Part shown: one piece after another, positions 53,417 through 64,000 of the stretch
How the letters are laid out: each line of letters begins with the position of its first letter
Numbering within the stretch: the first letter of the stretch is position 1
DNA from: Cyanophora paradoxa
Taxonomy: Eukaryota; Glaucocystophyceae; Cyanophorales; Cyanophoraceae
Direction of reading: 5' to 3'
DNA: 64,000 nucleotides
Assembly: GCA_004431415.1 (NCBI GenBank)
Contig: QPMI01000416.1
Location: forward strand, 682,001-746,000
Translations under genes and position numbers: made by a program
Notes under the pieces: model-generated
Databases searched by the model: none
What the model saw: only the letters and a program-made list of their open reading frames with translations
What the model was told of the DNA's origin: nothing

Positions 53417-56400
53417 TCACCCTCCCCGCCCGCGAGCCCCCCGCCCCCGCCCCCGCCCTCGCCCCTTCCCTCGCCCTCGCCCTCCTCGTCCTCTGCCTCG
53501 ACCTCCTCCCGATCGCTCCGTGTCCTCGCCGGCTTCCTCGTCGCTCCACTCGACCTGCATGCGCCCCCGCAGCGGTTTTCGCGGAACGTCGTCGTCGACG
53601 CCGGCATCGGATGTCGCGATCGACGAGGCGTCCGAATTGGCCTCGTCTGAATCGACGTCCTGCTCGTGCCCAGCGGCCCAGCGGCCGGCCCATCGAAATC
53701 AGATCAATTGCAGGGTCTAATGTCTCAAAGCGCATATGCATCCTAATTAGCTAACGTGAACCGCCAATTAATATTGCAAGCAGTGTAGACGATTCCCGCA
53801 CCTTATAATTATGATCATCGCACTCGTCCTCGTCCTCGTAAACGTCGCCGATCTCGTCGCTGAACATGCGCACGAGGAACGGCCCGCAGGGACCATTCAG
53901 GATGCCGGCGCTGTCGCCATCGGCGAAATTCTTCTTGGAGACGGCGACGGGCTCCAGGCCGCGCTCCGCGCGCAGGTTCGCAAGAAGGGTGGCCGCATCA
54001 AAGAGCGCAGGCTTGGGGTTGTAGAGGACGAGCCGCCGCAGCGAGGGCAGTGCGAAGGCAGCCTTCAGGAGCCGCGTCGCGCCGGCCCGCTTGTACCTGC
54101 CGATGTCCAAGCGATTGAGAGGATTATAATTTACAAGAGCAGCCCGCACACCGTGTAAGGCGGTCGAACTTCAAACAGAGCTCGCGAATCGACGTCAGGC
54201 CGCCTGGGGCGGACAGATTGTCGCAATTGAGAAGGTAGCAATCGCGAGGGCGACCGCGAGCCGGGGCGGGACATGCACACGCGCACGCGCACCGGCAATT
54301 GCAAGCCATGGAAGGTCGGCAGGTTCCAGGTCAAAGAGCGTCACCGTGCCGAGTGCGAGGGTCCTGCGCGTATGCATGCGACGTGGCGTCAGTTTGAAAG
54401 TAGGCGAAGAAGGACGCGGCAGCTGCAGAGGCTCGAATTGAAGGCCGCATGCGCACTCGACGAAGCACGAGGGGCCGAGCGTACCGCCGAGGTGGTGGAG
54501 GCCGAAGCAGGCATTGAGGACGAGGACGCGGGGCTTGACGCGCTGCAGGCAGGCGCGCAGCTGCTCCGCCTCCTCGAGCTCGTTGAAGTCCATTTCGATG
54601 ACCACCAGCTTGTCGACGGCGACGGCCGTGGCCGCGGCCGCGGGGGACGCGGATGGATCGCCCTCGGGCGTCAGGGCCGCCAGAAGCTGCGTCACGCCCT
54701 CCGGTCCATATGCGACGGCGCTCCGAAGCCACCGCAGCCGCGGGAACTGCGATGACAGGGGGCATGGATCAGTTTCGAGAGCATGGGTGCAGCAGAATAG
54801 GGCGGACCGCCTGGCGGAAGCCGGGGTGGCTTTTCGTGCCGAAGTGGGCGCGCGCATCCAGCCTGCGTGGGTTGTTGCAATCAACATCGGTCCCAAGCGA
54901 GAGTCACTGAGTACAGGAAACGGGGCGGAGAGATCGCACCGCTCGACCATGCTGCATGGCCCGCCGAGGGAGATGATGGCGGGGAGGCAGCCGGCGCGCT
55001 GTTGGGGCAGCCAGAGCTCCTGCAGGCCGGGGAACCGCTCCGAAACGCGAAGGATGCCGGCTGCAAGGTTTATGTGCAGGCACAGGTCAGACCCGTAAGT
55101 TAAGCTCGAGGAGACGGCTGCAGCTGCAGGCGGTGCCGAGGCCATTGCACCTGCCAGAGGGAACGTGTACGAGGTGGTGTTGCACAGGCGGCCGCGGCGG
55201 GTGAATTCGTTGAAGGACGACGTGCTGGCCGGGAACCAAGGCAGCTGCTCGGGAACCGGCCGGATGTACCCATACTCGCGCGGTTGGCCCTTTGAGGAAT
55301 TCCGCCATTCCGGACACTCCAAAAGGTCGGTTACACGAGTCTAAGCACGCCTGAGCAGAGGCGGCGCATTCGAGGGACGGTTGTGCATGCGCACCTTGAA
55401 AAAGCGGATGCTGAGGAAGCGGACGCTGCTGAGAGGCGGCGGGGCCACACCCGTCCTGCCGGCCCTCCTTGAGCTCGCGCAGCCGTCCTCGAACGCGTGA
55501 ATGACCTCCAAGGAGAAGTCGCTGCTGTAGTCCGGAAAGAGAACGTCCAGATCCAGGTGCGTGAGGGATCGGAATCGTGGCAGTGTCGCGAGCGCGTGGA
55601 AGGTCCACGGCAGCTGGAATACGTGCGCTCTGTGCTGGGCGGTCAAGAGGCTAGGGCGAGACCGCACACGAGGGCGGGCCGGGCGCACTGCAGGTCAAAG
55701 GTCGACCAGAGGCTGGGGTCCGAGGCGAGGCGGTGCCAGCGGCGGGAGACGCGCATTGCAGCGCAGAGGACCTGGTGCGCTTGCAAGAGGGCCTCTTCCC
55801 TCCTGCCCCGCTGCGCGCCCCGCGAATTCGAACTGAGCTTAAGTAACAGCGGCTAGCGCTGTCACGAGCAGCGCTATGGAAACTCGCAGACCTCCACGAT
55901 GAGCTTGAAGACGTGCAGGAGAACATCGTCCGGGAGCGGGGCGGGGCCCGGCTCCTCGTCGCCGCCCCTCACCACCGCCACGAAGACGCCGGTCCGCTGC
56001 TGCAGGCAGTCCCGCCGCGCGAGCCTCGCCGCCAGGATCGCCTCTTGAAGCTTCGCCCGCTCGCCTCTCGGCTCTGCGACGTCATCCGTCTGCACCGCCA
56101 CGCTCTGCGGGGCGCTGCGCATGCGCATGCGGTCAGCGTCGGGATCAGGAAGACGCGTACGTATATATATACGTCGCGGCCACGCTCCGAGCCTCGGAGC
56201 CAGGCCAGGATGCGCGCCGGCGCGCGCGACACGCACCAGGGATCTAGAGCGGCGGGGATCTGGTGCTCCAGATACACAGGATACGGATACGTGTACTTCG
56301 TCGCCGGGAGGGCCCGCTCGGCGGCCAGCTCCTGTTGCGCGCGCTGAAGAGCGGCGCGCAGCTCCGAGATCTCATCCGCGTCCTCCTCCTGCTCCTCGCG

Positions 56401-56427
56401 CTGCGGATCCTCGCCAGCGGCCGGCAT
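53417..56427 (-). CDS. F-box / LRR-like protein with acidic and RGG-type C-terminal tail
   Basis: Seen: ATG 56427 (MPAAGEDPQREEQEEDADE, then a coiled-coil-like ELRAALQRAQQELAAE). An F-box-type core LPDDVLLHVFKLIVEVCEF lies near 55880-55930, followed by LCAAMRVSRRWHRLASDPSL and WSTF in the next exon, the usual F-box second half. Leucine-rich segments follow: LPRFRSLTHLDLDVLF, FPGLQELWLPQQ, LVVIEMDFNELEEAEQLRAC, LTSIRELCLKFDRLT and LPSLRRLVLYNPK. A phase-0 splice (about 53800 to about 53690) joins DDHNYK to DVDSDEANSDASS. The last exon is acidic and ends in a Gly-Arg repeat (GRGRGRGGRGRGKGRG), TGA at 53419-53417. Family role: substrate receptor of SCF ubiquitin ligases. The RGG tail suggests RNA or nucleic-acid binding (inference). 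Exon edges are approximate. Confidence 0.65.
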
Positions 56428-57339
56428 TGATTCCTCGAATTCGAACTCGCTGCGGCCGCGCTTCCTTCCGCTGAAAAGCCGCCCCGCGAAGAGGATCCGC
56501 CGGAACAGCGCAGCCCCGAGACGCGAGAGAAGGTTCCGGATCTCGCTTCCGCCGGCGGCAGCTTCCCTAGGCCTGCGGAGAGGGCGACGGCCGCGTCACG
56601 GGCGCGCGAGCCGGGCGGCGACCGGTCAGCGCGCGGGCGTGCGCGGGCTAAGCGGTTCGAGTCGGCGGCTTGAATGCGCACTCGATCTCCAGAACATCTG
56701 CCTGGAAGGCCGCAACTCGCGTCGATGTCTGGCCCCCTCGAGCTCGTCTGGCGCGCGCGGCGCGCGGTGCACGTGATTTTGACCGGTCAGCGCGCGCGGT
56801 TCGATTCGGCGGCTCAAATGCGCACTCGATCTCCTGTCCATCTGCCTGGACGGCCGCTACTTGCGTCGACATCTGGCCCCCCAAAGCAGCTCCGTCGCGG
56901 CCGCTGCGCGCGCGCGCATCGCGATCGACCTGTCAAATTGAAGTGACGACCTTGCGCGAAGGGCGCGCCGCGACGTACGAGAGGCTGTCGAATAGCCCAT
57001 CCGGCTTTGTACATGTTGGAGTGGCCGCGCTGCAGCTGGCCACGGGCGGCAGCCGCAGCTCTTGCAATTGCCGGCTGAATCGGAATTTGAAGAAATAGCT
57101 CGACCGGCGCTCCTCGGACGGCTTCTGCCGGTCCTGCTGCCCAAGTGCGCGCCTTTGAGCTTGAGCTTGAGCTGTCATCATGCAAGCAGGACGTCTATAG
57201 CGAGGCTGCGGCGGGCGCTCCACGCGGAACGCCACCGATTGACCGCTGCTGTCCATGGGCGGCGCGCGAACGATGGGCTGTGTCTGATGACTACTCTGTC
57301 GCTGGGCGGTCCGAGCCGCGATGACTACTCTGCTGATCA
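56428..57339. other. Divergent intergenic region with tandem duplication
   Basis: Separates the F-box/LRR-like start from the SLC66A2-like start, so both promoters should lie here. It contains the repeat described at 56650-56895. No exon is supported. Confidence 0.4.
56650..56895. repeat. Two ~145-bp diverged tandem copies
   Basis: aatgcgcactcgatctcc with catctgcctgga and gcgtcgatgtctggccccc occur near 56671 and again near 56817, each preceded by ggtcagcgcgcg and a gttcgattcggcggct-like block. Confidence 0.7.
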
Positions 57340-59388
57340 ATGCTCTACGCTGCTCTAACTGTACCCCCACCAAGCCGAGCCGGAGCAAGCCCAAGGCGAG
57401 CAGCGCTCCGCACGGAAAGCTGGGCGCGCTGCAAGCTGGCAATTTCGCGCGCACCTGACTGGCCGATTGCCGCCGAGTGGGCTCCCGCGGTTTCCGCGGC
57501 GAACGAAGCGAAGATGCTCGCAGAGGTCGGCATGGTCTTCGGGCAGGTGCGCGAGCCCCACGCGTGCGTCACCGCGAGCATATTTCAAATTGGCGCTTGA
57601 TCGCAGATCGTCGGGTACATCCCGCAGTACAAGACGATCAAGGTACGGCTGCTCTCGTCGGCATTGCCCTCGGGCGCGCCGGTCGCTGCGTAGCAGCCGT
57701 CAGCGACCGGTCGTTGCGGCGTGTCGGTCGCCGCCGTGCTGCCGCCTGCAGCCAACTCGCGGCGGCTGGGCTGCGCAGGACACGAAAAATACCGGCGGCT
57801 TCTCGCTCTTCGTTTCCTTTGTACTGGTCATAGCTAACATATGTCGACTGTTTTTCTGGTACGGCGCGCATTTCTTTCGTTTCTTCGTCGCAGGGCTCAG
57901 CGCCACCCGCCGCCCGCCGCAGGTACGGCAAGCGCTTCGAGATGACGCTGGTGTACCAGTCGATCGTGATGATCATCATGCAACTTGCGCTCGTGGAGCT
58001 CGTAGTGCGCTGCAGGCGCGCCCGCGGGCCAGCGGCCGAGAAGGCGGTGATCTGGGGTCCGCCGCCCGAACCCGCCCTTCCCTCGCGCCCCTCCACGCCG
58101 CGCTTCCTCACGCCCTCTACGCAGACATGAAGTTCTCCAACTTCTGGGCGTGGGACGGTGCGCTGGGCGCCGCGCCCGCTTCGCACCAGACCACACCTCG
58201 AACGCCCCGCCTCGCCCCCGCGCAGACTTTACGTCCTACGTCGCCTTCCTCGTCTTCGTCGTTATGATCCTCGCTCTTCTCTCCGCCATCTTCATCTCCT
58301 TCGAGTGGTTCTACGAGGGTCGGCGCCCGCCCTGTACCCCCCTTCGCACCTTTCCCGCCCCCGCCCCTGCTCAGCGTCCCTTCCTCCTTCCCGCGAGCGC
58401 AGGCCTCGGATTCATCGCACTAGGCACGGAGTCAATGCTCGGTCCGCCCCTCTCTCCCTTTGCCTCTCCTCCCCATTCCTTTCTCGTACCCCAGTCCGAC
58501 TCCGTCCCCCCGGGTAGCCCTGCCCCAGTTCCTTCGAAACTACCGGAACAAGAGCACGGCGGGCCTCAGGTGGGCCCCCCCGCACCCCGTCCCACGCGCC
58601 CGCTTCCCGTTCCGACCCGCTGTACCCCTCCCCTTCCCCTCCCCTCCTTCTTTCCCCCCTTCCCTCCCTCCCCCCTTAGCTCCTTCCTCATTTTCTCGTG
58701 GCTCTTTGGGGACTTCTGCAAGCTGGTGTACTTCTTCGTGCTTAGCGCGGGCCCCGTACCCCCCCAGTTCCCCCTCTTCGCCCTCCTGGGCTCGGCTCTG
58801 GACGGGGCCCTCGTCTGGCAGACCCTCCGCCTCCAGAAGCCCCTCGTGATCTCCATCGAGGGCCTAGAGAGCGACGCCGTACCCGGCATCCGCGTCGGCA
58901 CCCCCCTCCCGGCCATCCCCCGATCCCAATCCCTCAAGCTCCTCTCCCTCCCCGGGCGGAACACGCCGTAGCCCCCGGCCGCCGCCGCCGCCGCCGCCGC
59001 CTCCGTGCGGGCCGCCGCGGGTGACGGTCCGTCCGCCCCGCGCCCCGCAGCATTTCCCTCGTCATGGCCTGGTTCATCGGCGACTGGTACCCCCTCGCCC
59101 GCCCCGCCCTCTCCGCGCTGCACTACCCCCCGCCGACTCCTTCCCCCGTACAGCTTCAAGACGCTGTACTTCCTTTTGCGGGAGTCCCCCGGGCAGTTCG
59201 TCGTCTGCGGCATCGTCCAGCTGTTCCTGGACTTCGCGGTGCGCCGGGGGTAGGGGTACACGTGCCCTCGTTCGTCCCGCGTACCCTGACCGGATCTGCC
59301 GGGGGTACAGGTGTTCTACCAGATATTCACGTACGGCGCCCGCAAGCCCGTGCTGCCCTCGGCAGCCTCTGGTACCCGCAAGAACTGA
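57340..59388 (+). CDS. SLC66A2: SLC66A2 (PQLC1)-like PQ-loop membrane protein with two alternative C-terminal exon sets
   Basis: Seen: exon 1 ends MLAEVGMVFGQ; an upstream in-frame ATG at 57340 is used, and the ATG at 57514 is the alternative. Later exons are IVGYIPQYKTIK (first PQ loop), DTKNTGGFSLFVSFVLVIAN and ICRLFFW, then YGKRFEMTLVYQSIVMIIMQ, MKFSNFWAWD, TSYVAFLVFVVMILALLSAI and GFIALGTESMLG, then VPQFLRNYRNKSTAGL (second PQ loop). Seven-helix PQ-loop proteins transport small molecules or act at Golgi/endosomal membranes. After TAGL (phase 2) two acceptors compete. Set A (about 58679-58971) reads SSFLIFSWLFGDFCKLVYFF and stops after SLPGRNTP. Set B (about 59051-59388) reads SISLVMAWFIGDCFKTLYFL, ESPGQFVVCGIVQLFLDFAV and FYQIFTYGARKP, stop 59386-59388. 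Set B matches the usual SLC66A2 ending. Convergent with MOCS3. Confidence 0.85.
58679..58971 (+). other. Alternative terminal exon A of the SLC66A2-like gene
   Basis: Acceptor ccttag then ctccttcctc. It starts in the same phase as set B and encodes a helix with the same GDxxK..YF motif, then runs to its own stop at 58969-58971. Confidence 0.6.
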
Positions 59389-59688
59389 GTGGAGGGAGGG
59401 CCCCGCCCAAGCGGCTGGGGATCTTTGGAACGAATGGAATCGAATTCGGCTGGAGACGCACGAGCGGGGGCGCTGGGCTCCTGGGGGCGCAGTGGGCATG
59501 CAGCCGACTGCAGGGCGCGCGCGCACAACCCTAGGCCTGGCCTTTAGGGCACTTCGGTGGGCGGCGGGCGGCGGGCCCCCGGCGGGTGCGCACGCGGCTT
59601 CGGCGGGCCGCCGGCGCGGGCGCCCACGCCACACGTGCCGGCGCCGGCCGCGCGCTGCGCTAGATCCCGGACCGGGGCGAATCTATAG

Positions 59689-61986
59689 CTAGTACTTGGG
59701 GAAGGCGGGATCGACGTCGTCCGCCCAGGCCGCCACGCCGCCGTCCAGGGAGAATAGGGACCCGCGGGGGGCGAGCCCCCGCTCCAGCAGCCGCGCCGCC
59801 GCCCGCTGCGAGTCGTTGCCCCTCCTGCACACCACGTACACTGCCCCGGGCCCCGCGACGTCACCGAGTCAGCGCGTGACTCGGCGCCCTCGCTAAGAAC
59901 CCCGGATCGAGTCACCGGGGAGGTTGTTTTGGGCGAGGAGGGACCGCAGGGTCTCCTCGTGCCCGCCCTTCTGCATCTCCGCCCAGGGAACATCTGGAAG
60001 GGGGGTACAGGTCGCTCAGTAGGGCGAAGCGCCGGGGGGGGGGATGGAAGGACGGGTACGCACTGACGGCCCCCGGGAGGGAGCAGATGGCAAACTGCAG
60101 GGGGGGCCGAACGTCGAGGAGCACGTGCCGTACCCCCGCGTCCACGACCTGCGGCGCACGTGAGAGGGAGGGCGAGCCGCCCGGCGCCGAGTCCCCGCTC
60201 GCCTCGGCCTTGTAGCCGGCGCAGGGGATGCGCATGGAAGCGTCCAGCAAATTGATCGCGGGGACCGGGGCGGCCTGCTCCCCGGGTCAAGCCGAGCAGC
60301 CACGCGCTCGAGCTCGAAGAGCGCGGCTCCGGCGCACGGAGCCGGGGCACTGGCCGCCGCCGGCGAACGCTGCGTAGTCGAAGGCGGCAGGGTCCCGGAC
60401 GCTCGGGCACTCGCCGCAGGCTGCGCAGGAGGGGTCCCGGGGGCGCAGCTTGACGGTCCTGCGGGGCAGGTCGCCGGGGCGGGGGAGGAGCGGAGAAAGA
60501 GGGGGGGGGGAAGGGGAGGGGGTACCGGAACTTGCACTCGGCGGCGTCGAAGAGGAGGAGGCGGCCGGCCATGGTCCCTGCCGCGCGGGAAGCGAGCCGT
60601 TCAGGGCAGCCGGGATCGATTGCGGGCCGGGATCGCGAGCACCCTCGCTCCCCATAGCGATCTTGATCGCCTCCAGGGCCTCAAGGCACCCGATCACGCC
60701 CGGGACTGCGCGGCGTCGGCCGGGGGTACGGGCGCAGACGCGGGAGGGGGGTACCGACGCCCAGGACGCCGCCGTCGGAGCAGCGCTGTCGGCGGGGCCG
60801 GGGCGTGAGCGGCGGGCCCAACCTCTCGGCCAGCGGGAGTGGGGGGGGGGAAGGGGGAGGGGGTACGGGCTGCTCGCCTGGACGAGGTTGGCGGGGGGCG
60901 GCGTCGGGAAGAGGCAGCGGTAGCATGGGCCCCCGTTGTGGTTGTAGACAGTCAGCTGCGGGGTACGGATGTCGCGGATCCGAGGGGGAGGGAGTGCGGG
61001 GAGGGGGGTACGCGTACCTGGCCCTCCATCTGCAGGGCGCTGCCGGAGACGAGCGGCTTCCCCGCGATGACGCAGGCGTCGTTTATGAGGTATCTGAAGC
61101 GCGGGGCGTCGGGCGCGCGGATTCGGACTGCCGGCGCGCGCGGCCGCGGCGGCGGGCTGCGCGGGCGGACCGAGTAGAGGGGTTGTCGCTGCCGTCGACG
61201 ATCACGTCGAATGTAGCGCGGGCCGGTCAAGAATGGAAGCGCTGAGTAAGGGGCGGGGCGGGACGCGAGGGGAAAGCAGCCCCAAGCTTAAGCCCGAAGC
61301 TCAAGGATATTGGGAGACGATGCGCAGGGCGTTCTCCTGCGTGAGTCCCTCCCCGAACGTGTAGCACTCGACGTCAGAGTTGAACCTGCGGCGCCGCGCG
61401 CTCGGCGGCGGCGGACTCGCCGGTGCTCGCGCGCGGGCGCGGGCACCGAGAGACCGCGATCCGCGCGGACTCGGTCTTGGGCATTCCCACGCGGTCCTCC
61501 GTGTGGATAATCTGCCTGTGCATGTTGTTGAGCTCAACTATGTCGAAGTCCACAATGCCCAGGCGCCCTACGGCGGGCGTGAGCAGCGGTGGCGCCGGCG
61601 CGGCTGTGGAATCGAGGGACGTGCCCACGCCGGCGCCGGCGAGGTACATGAGCGCGGGAGAGCCGAGACCGCCCGCCCCGATAACAAGCACGGACGCGCT
61701 CGCCAGCTTTAGCTGGCCTGGGCGCGAGCATACGCGGCGGGTCAAGGCGGAAGGGGCGCGCGACGGGAACAACCGAACCTTGCACGCCCACGTCCGGCAT
61801 AAGGAGCTGCCGGCTGTATCGCTGCACTTGCCGAGCGCTCAGCCGATCGACGCGCGGCAGGGGCGGGATCGAGGTTGGCGCCGACGGCCCGGGCTCTGCA
61901 GGGGCCTGGCGCGCCGCATGCTTCACCGCGGATAGTTCACGCTCCAGCTCGGCGACGCGGCGGCGCAGCTGCTCCAGCTCAGACAT
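59689..61986 (-). CDS. MOCS3: MOCS3/UBA4: E1-like adenylyltransferase with rhodanese domain
   Basis: Known role: adenylates and sulfurates the C-termini of URM1 and MOCS2A, serving tRNA thiolation and molybdopterin synthesis in the cytosol. Seen: ATG 61986 with a coiled-coil start ([20 protein letters not shown]), [32 protein letters not shown] (nucleotide-binding glycine motif), [58 protein letters not shown] and CSDGGVLGV (expected catalytic Cys). Next are [17 protein letters not shown] and [11 protein letters not shown] (zinc pair). The rhodanese part reads [19 protein letters not shown] and [19 protein letters not shown] with the active-site Cys, and it ends DPAFPKY, TAG at 59691-59689. 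About nine introns, many with C-rich GTACCCC donors. Exon 1 is 61779-61986. All key residues appear present. Length is normal for the family. Confidence 0.93.
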
Positions 61987-62643
61987 AGCTGCTCACTCGA
62001 CTGAGCCTCTGTACGCCCCAATTTGATCTAACCCCCACGACTGGGCCAAGCTTAGCTGGTGCGCACGGTGCATCCGGCCTGTCGGGCACTCGAAAGATTT
62101 GAGCGATCATCCAACTAACACTGCACTCCCGATGCCATCGCCTGCCCCCTTTGTCCGATGCTCAAATGTTTCGAAGGCAGCGGGCGGAAACGTGGAGGCC
62201 TCCAGGTCAGCGGCCGGAGAAGGAAAAGAAGGTTGGAGGAGCGAGCAGGAGGCGGACGATGAGAATGCTGTGAGCCATTCTTACAAGAGAATCGGGGACA
62301 AGGGGGTTGGGAAGAAAGGCCGTGGCACAGCCGACGGAACAACGCGATCGGAAGGGGTGGGAGGGAACGAATGGAAGGCAAGTTGACGTGGAGACTCTAA
62401 CGAGAGCGGGAGAAGACCAAGAGGCAGGAAGCGGAGGAGTAGGCGGTGGTAGCCAGTGGCAGGGGTTCGCACAGTCAAAGCCTACGGTATCTACGCGGAT
62501 GACAAGCTCCGGCTGCAGAAAGAGCCAGTCCGCGCCAAAGAAAGGCTGGACGAGACGTAGCACCCGCCGCGCGCCGGAGTTGGGCCGGGCTGCACCGCGG
62601 CCCACACGCTGCACGGTCCTCGGCAGCCGCTGGCCACAAGCTT
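61987..62643. other. Spacer between MOCS3 and SmE
   Basis: Upstream region of MOCS3 and downstream region of SmE on the same strand. Open frames on both strands lack motifs. No gene supported. Confidence 0.45.
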
Positions 62644-63200
62644 CTACTTCCCGGATATCATCATAAGCGAGATATTGTCTCCTTTCAGCAAGATGCGGCC
62701 TGCGGGAGGCGGGGGCGGGGCATCAGCGGAGCACAATGGGCGCGATGGGCGGGAGCGTCTCGCACCCAGGGGTTTCCGGACGGACTTCTTGACGCTAATC
62801 TCCTCCGCGTCGTCAAGCACGAGGTTCATGTACTCGTCGAAGCCCTGCCGTGCGAGCCGGAGGCGGTCAGGGCGCGGGCTTCGCGATGGGCGGCTGACGG
62901 TCTCGCGCACGATGATCTGGCCTTCGACGCGAATGTCTGTGTTCTCGTACAGCCAGATCTGTATCCTGGATTTCTGTTCGAGCGGGGGAGTCGTAAGTAC
63001 GGGACTCGGCCATCGACGCACAAACCGCCCCGCTAGGCGTGCGAGGGAGCTTCACGATACGCACGTTTTGCAGAAACCTGAAAATCAGGTTCTGCGGGGC
63101 GGATCGGAGGCCGTCAGCGAGGGCGCGGGGACCGCGGCACGCGGGCGAAGCGCGGGCTCACGATGGGCTGTGTCATAATCTTCTGGAGCTTGGCCGCCAT
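62644..63200 (-). CDS. SNRPE: Small nuclear ribonucleoprotein E (SmE)
   Basis: Known role: one of seven Sm proteins forming the ring on U1, U2, U4 and U5 snRNAs, assembled in the cytosol and acting in the nuclear spliceosome. Seen: five exons: 63162-63200 ([13 protein letters not shown]), 63065-63091 (NLIFRFLQN), 62911-62973 ([21 protein letters not shown]), about 62767-62844 ([16 protein letters not shown], then [10 protein letters not shown]) and 62644-62699 ([13 protein letters not shown], end ISGK, TAG). Sm1 and Sm2 motifs are complete, including [14 protein letters not shown] and the GRILLKGDN signature. About 90 residues, the normal family length. Introns have GTGAGC, GTGCGT and GTGCGC/G donors. 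It starts 335 bp from a divergent F-box-like gene, suggesting a shared promoter region. Confidence 0.96.
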
Positions 63201-63535
63201 CTTGCCTGCCTGTCGCTGAACTGCTCTGGTTGCTGGTTAGGGGGGGAGTGTCGGATCGGGGGTACACGCAAAGAAAGGCTTGAGTGGGCTCGAAGTGGAT
63301 GTTAGTAGAAGTCGCAAGCATGCAAATTGCAGCTTCGGCCGTTGGGAACGGGCTGCACGGATCGATCAACGCGCAGATCGCGTGACGCTGATCAACATCG
63401 CGTGTCGACGTTGTCCCCTTCTCTCCCCGCGACGTCGGGGACGTAACGCTAGGAGGTGTGTCAATCAACCCGCCCCTGCAGGGGGGCTGCGTCCGGGCAT
63501 CAATCTAATGTCTTCTCGGCGCAGGACGTCTACCG
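63201..63535. promoter_or_regulatory. Divergent intergenic region (SmE / F-box-like)
   Basis: 335 bp between two divergent ATGs must hold both promoters. No TATA box is recognised. Confidence 0.45.
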
Positions 63536-64000
63536 ATGTCGTCGCTGATGCGAGCGCTGAAGCGCGCGCGGACTTCCCTCGAAGGTGAGCTGCGGCGGGG
63601 TCTTAGGACGCGCGGCTCGAGCCCTTGTCTCCGCATCCGAACGCTTTGGATCGTATTGAACAACGTGCCGCGCACGCAGGCGCGCTTAACGGGTTCGCGG
63701 CTTCGGCGGAGTCCTACGACGAGCTTGACGCGGTTGACTTGCGGCGCTCGGAGGAGCTCCGCGGGGCACCCCGATCTCTAAAAGGCAGCGAGAGCACCGA
63801 AGGAGCCTTGGTGGCGCGCGCGCCGGCGGCCGAGGCCCTGCTGGATTCGCTGCCCGACGGGGTCCTCTCGCGCATCCTCTTCTTCCTCTGCAGCGATGGC
63901 GCGCCCGGCCCGCCGCCGCCGCCGCCCGACGCGCGCTGATTCTACGAGCTCGTCACGCAGACGCGCCGGAGGAAACGCGGCCCGCCTCGATGGCGCAGTG
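63536..64000 (+). CDS. F-box-like protein, 5' part (3' end outside window)
   Basis: Seen: ATG 63536 (MSSLMRALKRARTSLEG), exon 1 to 63584 (phase 1), intron to cgcacgcag, exon 2 from 63680. Exon 2 encodes ALNGFAASAESYDELDAVDL, then LLDSLPDGVLSRILFFLCSD, a good F-box start. A Pro run follows and a TGA at 63937-63939, yet the same frame continues FYELVTQTRRRKRG beyond it, like the second half of an F-box. The TGA may therefore be intronic, a sequencing error, or the true end of a short product. Family role: SCF ubiquitin-ligase substrate receptor. Start choice rests on the first ATG with a clean donor. Confidence 0.55.

Noticed and set aside
1-64000. CRISPR array, bacterial operons or integrative elements
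   Set aside because: Repeats are long with no spacers, and all recognisable genes are spliced eukaryotic genes.
1-64000. tRNA, rRNA or snRNA genes
   Set aside because: I found no convincing cloverleaf, Sm site with flanking stems, or rRNA core by eye. A covariance-model scan would be decisive.

Overview
The window is nuclear DNA from a GC-rich, intron-dense eukaryote. Evidence: spliceosomal introns with GT-AG ends in every recognisable gene, plus an Sm-E snRNP protein, an OCRL/INPP5B-type inositol 5-phosphatase, a MOCS3/UBA4 E1-like enzyme, an SLC66A2-type PQ-loop protein and F-box proteins. Composition, short C-rich introns (donors mostly GTGCGY or GTACCCC) and the mobile elements suggest a unicellular alga, perhaps haptophyte- or stramenopile-like. 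The lineage is inference only.

Left part, 1-17 kb. A secreted multi-module protein lies on the minus strand (6534 down past base 1). An ARM/HEAT-like gene (9549-7494, minus) is divergently paired with an OCRL-like gene (9893-16074, plus) across a gap of about 340 bp.

Centre left, 17.5-31.4 kb. A second secreted gene (plus) is built from eight tandem copies of a 218-residue, five-exon module. Introns and exons are almost identical between copies, so the amplification is recent. Splice phases and motifs match three diverged modules in the minus-strand gene at 1-6.5 kb, so both genes belong to one module family. Three central copies share a deletion that removes a splice acceptor. Copy six carries a roughly 3-kb intronic insertion that holds pieces of another gene, itself split by a textbook CACTA-type MITE (723 bp, CGA target duplication).

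Centre, 31.4-43.8 kb. A 9.9-kb, 5'-truncated non-LTR retrotransposon (minus strand) interrupts a host gene. It ends in A8, has a 3' hairpin, and is flanked by a 256-bp target-site duplication with a single mismatch. It encodes RT, an RNase H apparently split by two Ulp1/C48-like peptidase regions, a zinc-knuckle-like C-terminal region and a terminal CxC..H..C finger ORF. Its reading frame is broken by single-base shifts.

Right part, 43.7-64 kb. A segmental duplication of about 1.3 kb (43.7-45.0 and 51.6-52.95 kb) brackets a 13-unit satellite with a 344-bp period (45.0-49.46 kb). After it come an F-box/LRR-like gene with an acidic and RGG tail (minus), an SLC66A2-like gene with two competing sets of last exons (plus), MOCS3/UBA4 (minus), SmE (minus), and the start of another F-box-like gene (plus).

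The housekeeping genes do not form one pathway. The organising theme is genome dynamics: exon-module amplification, a long-TSD LINE, a MITE, a satellite and segmental duplication. Many one-base differences between repeat copies fall in homopolymers, so part of the apparent frame breakage may be sequencing error.
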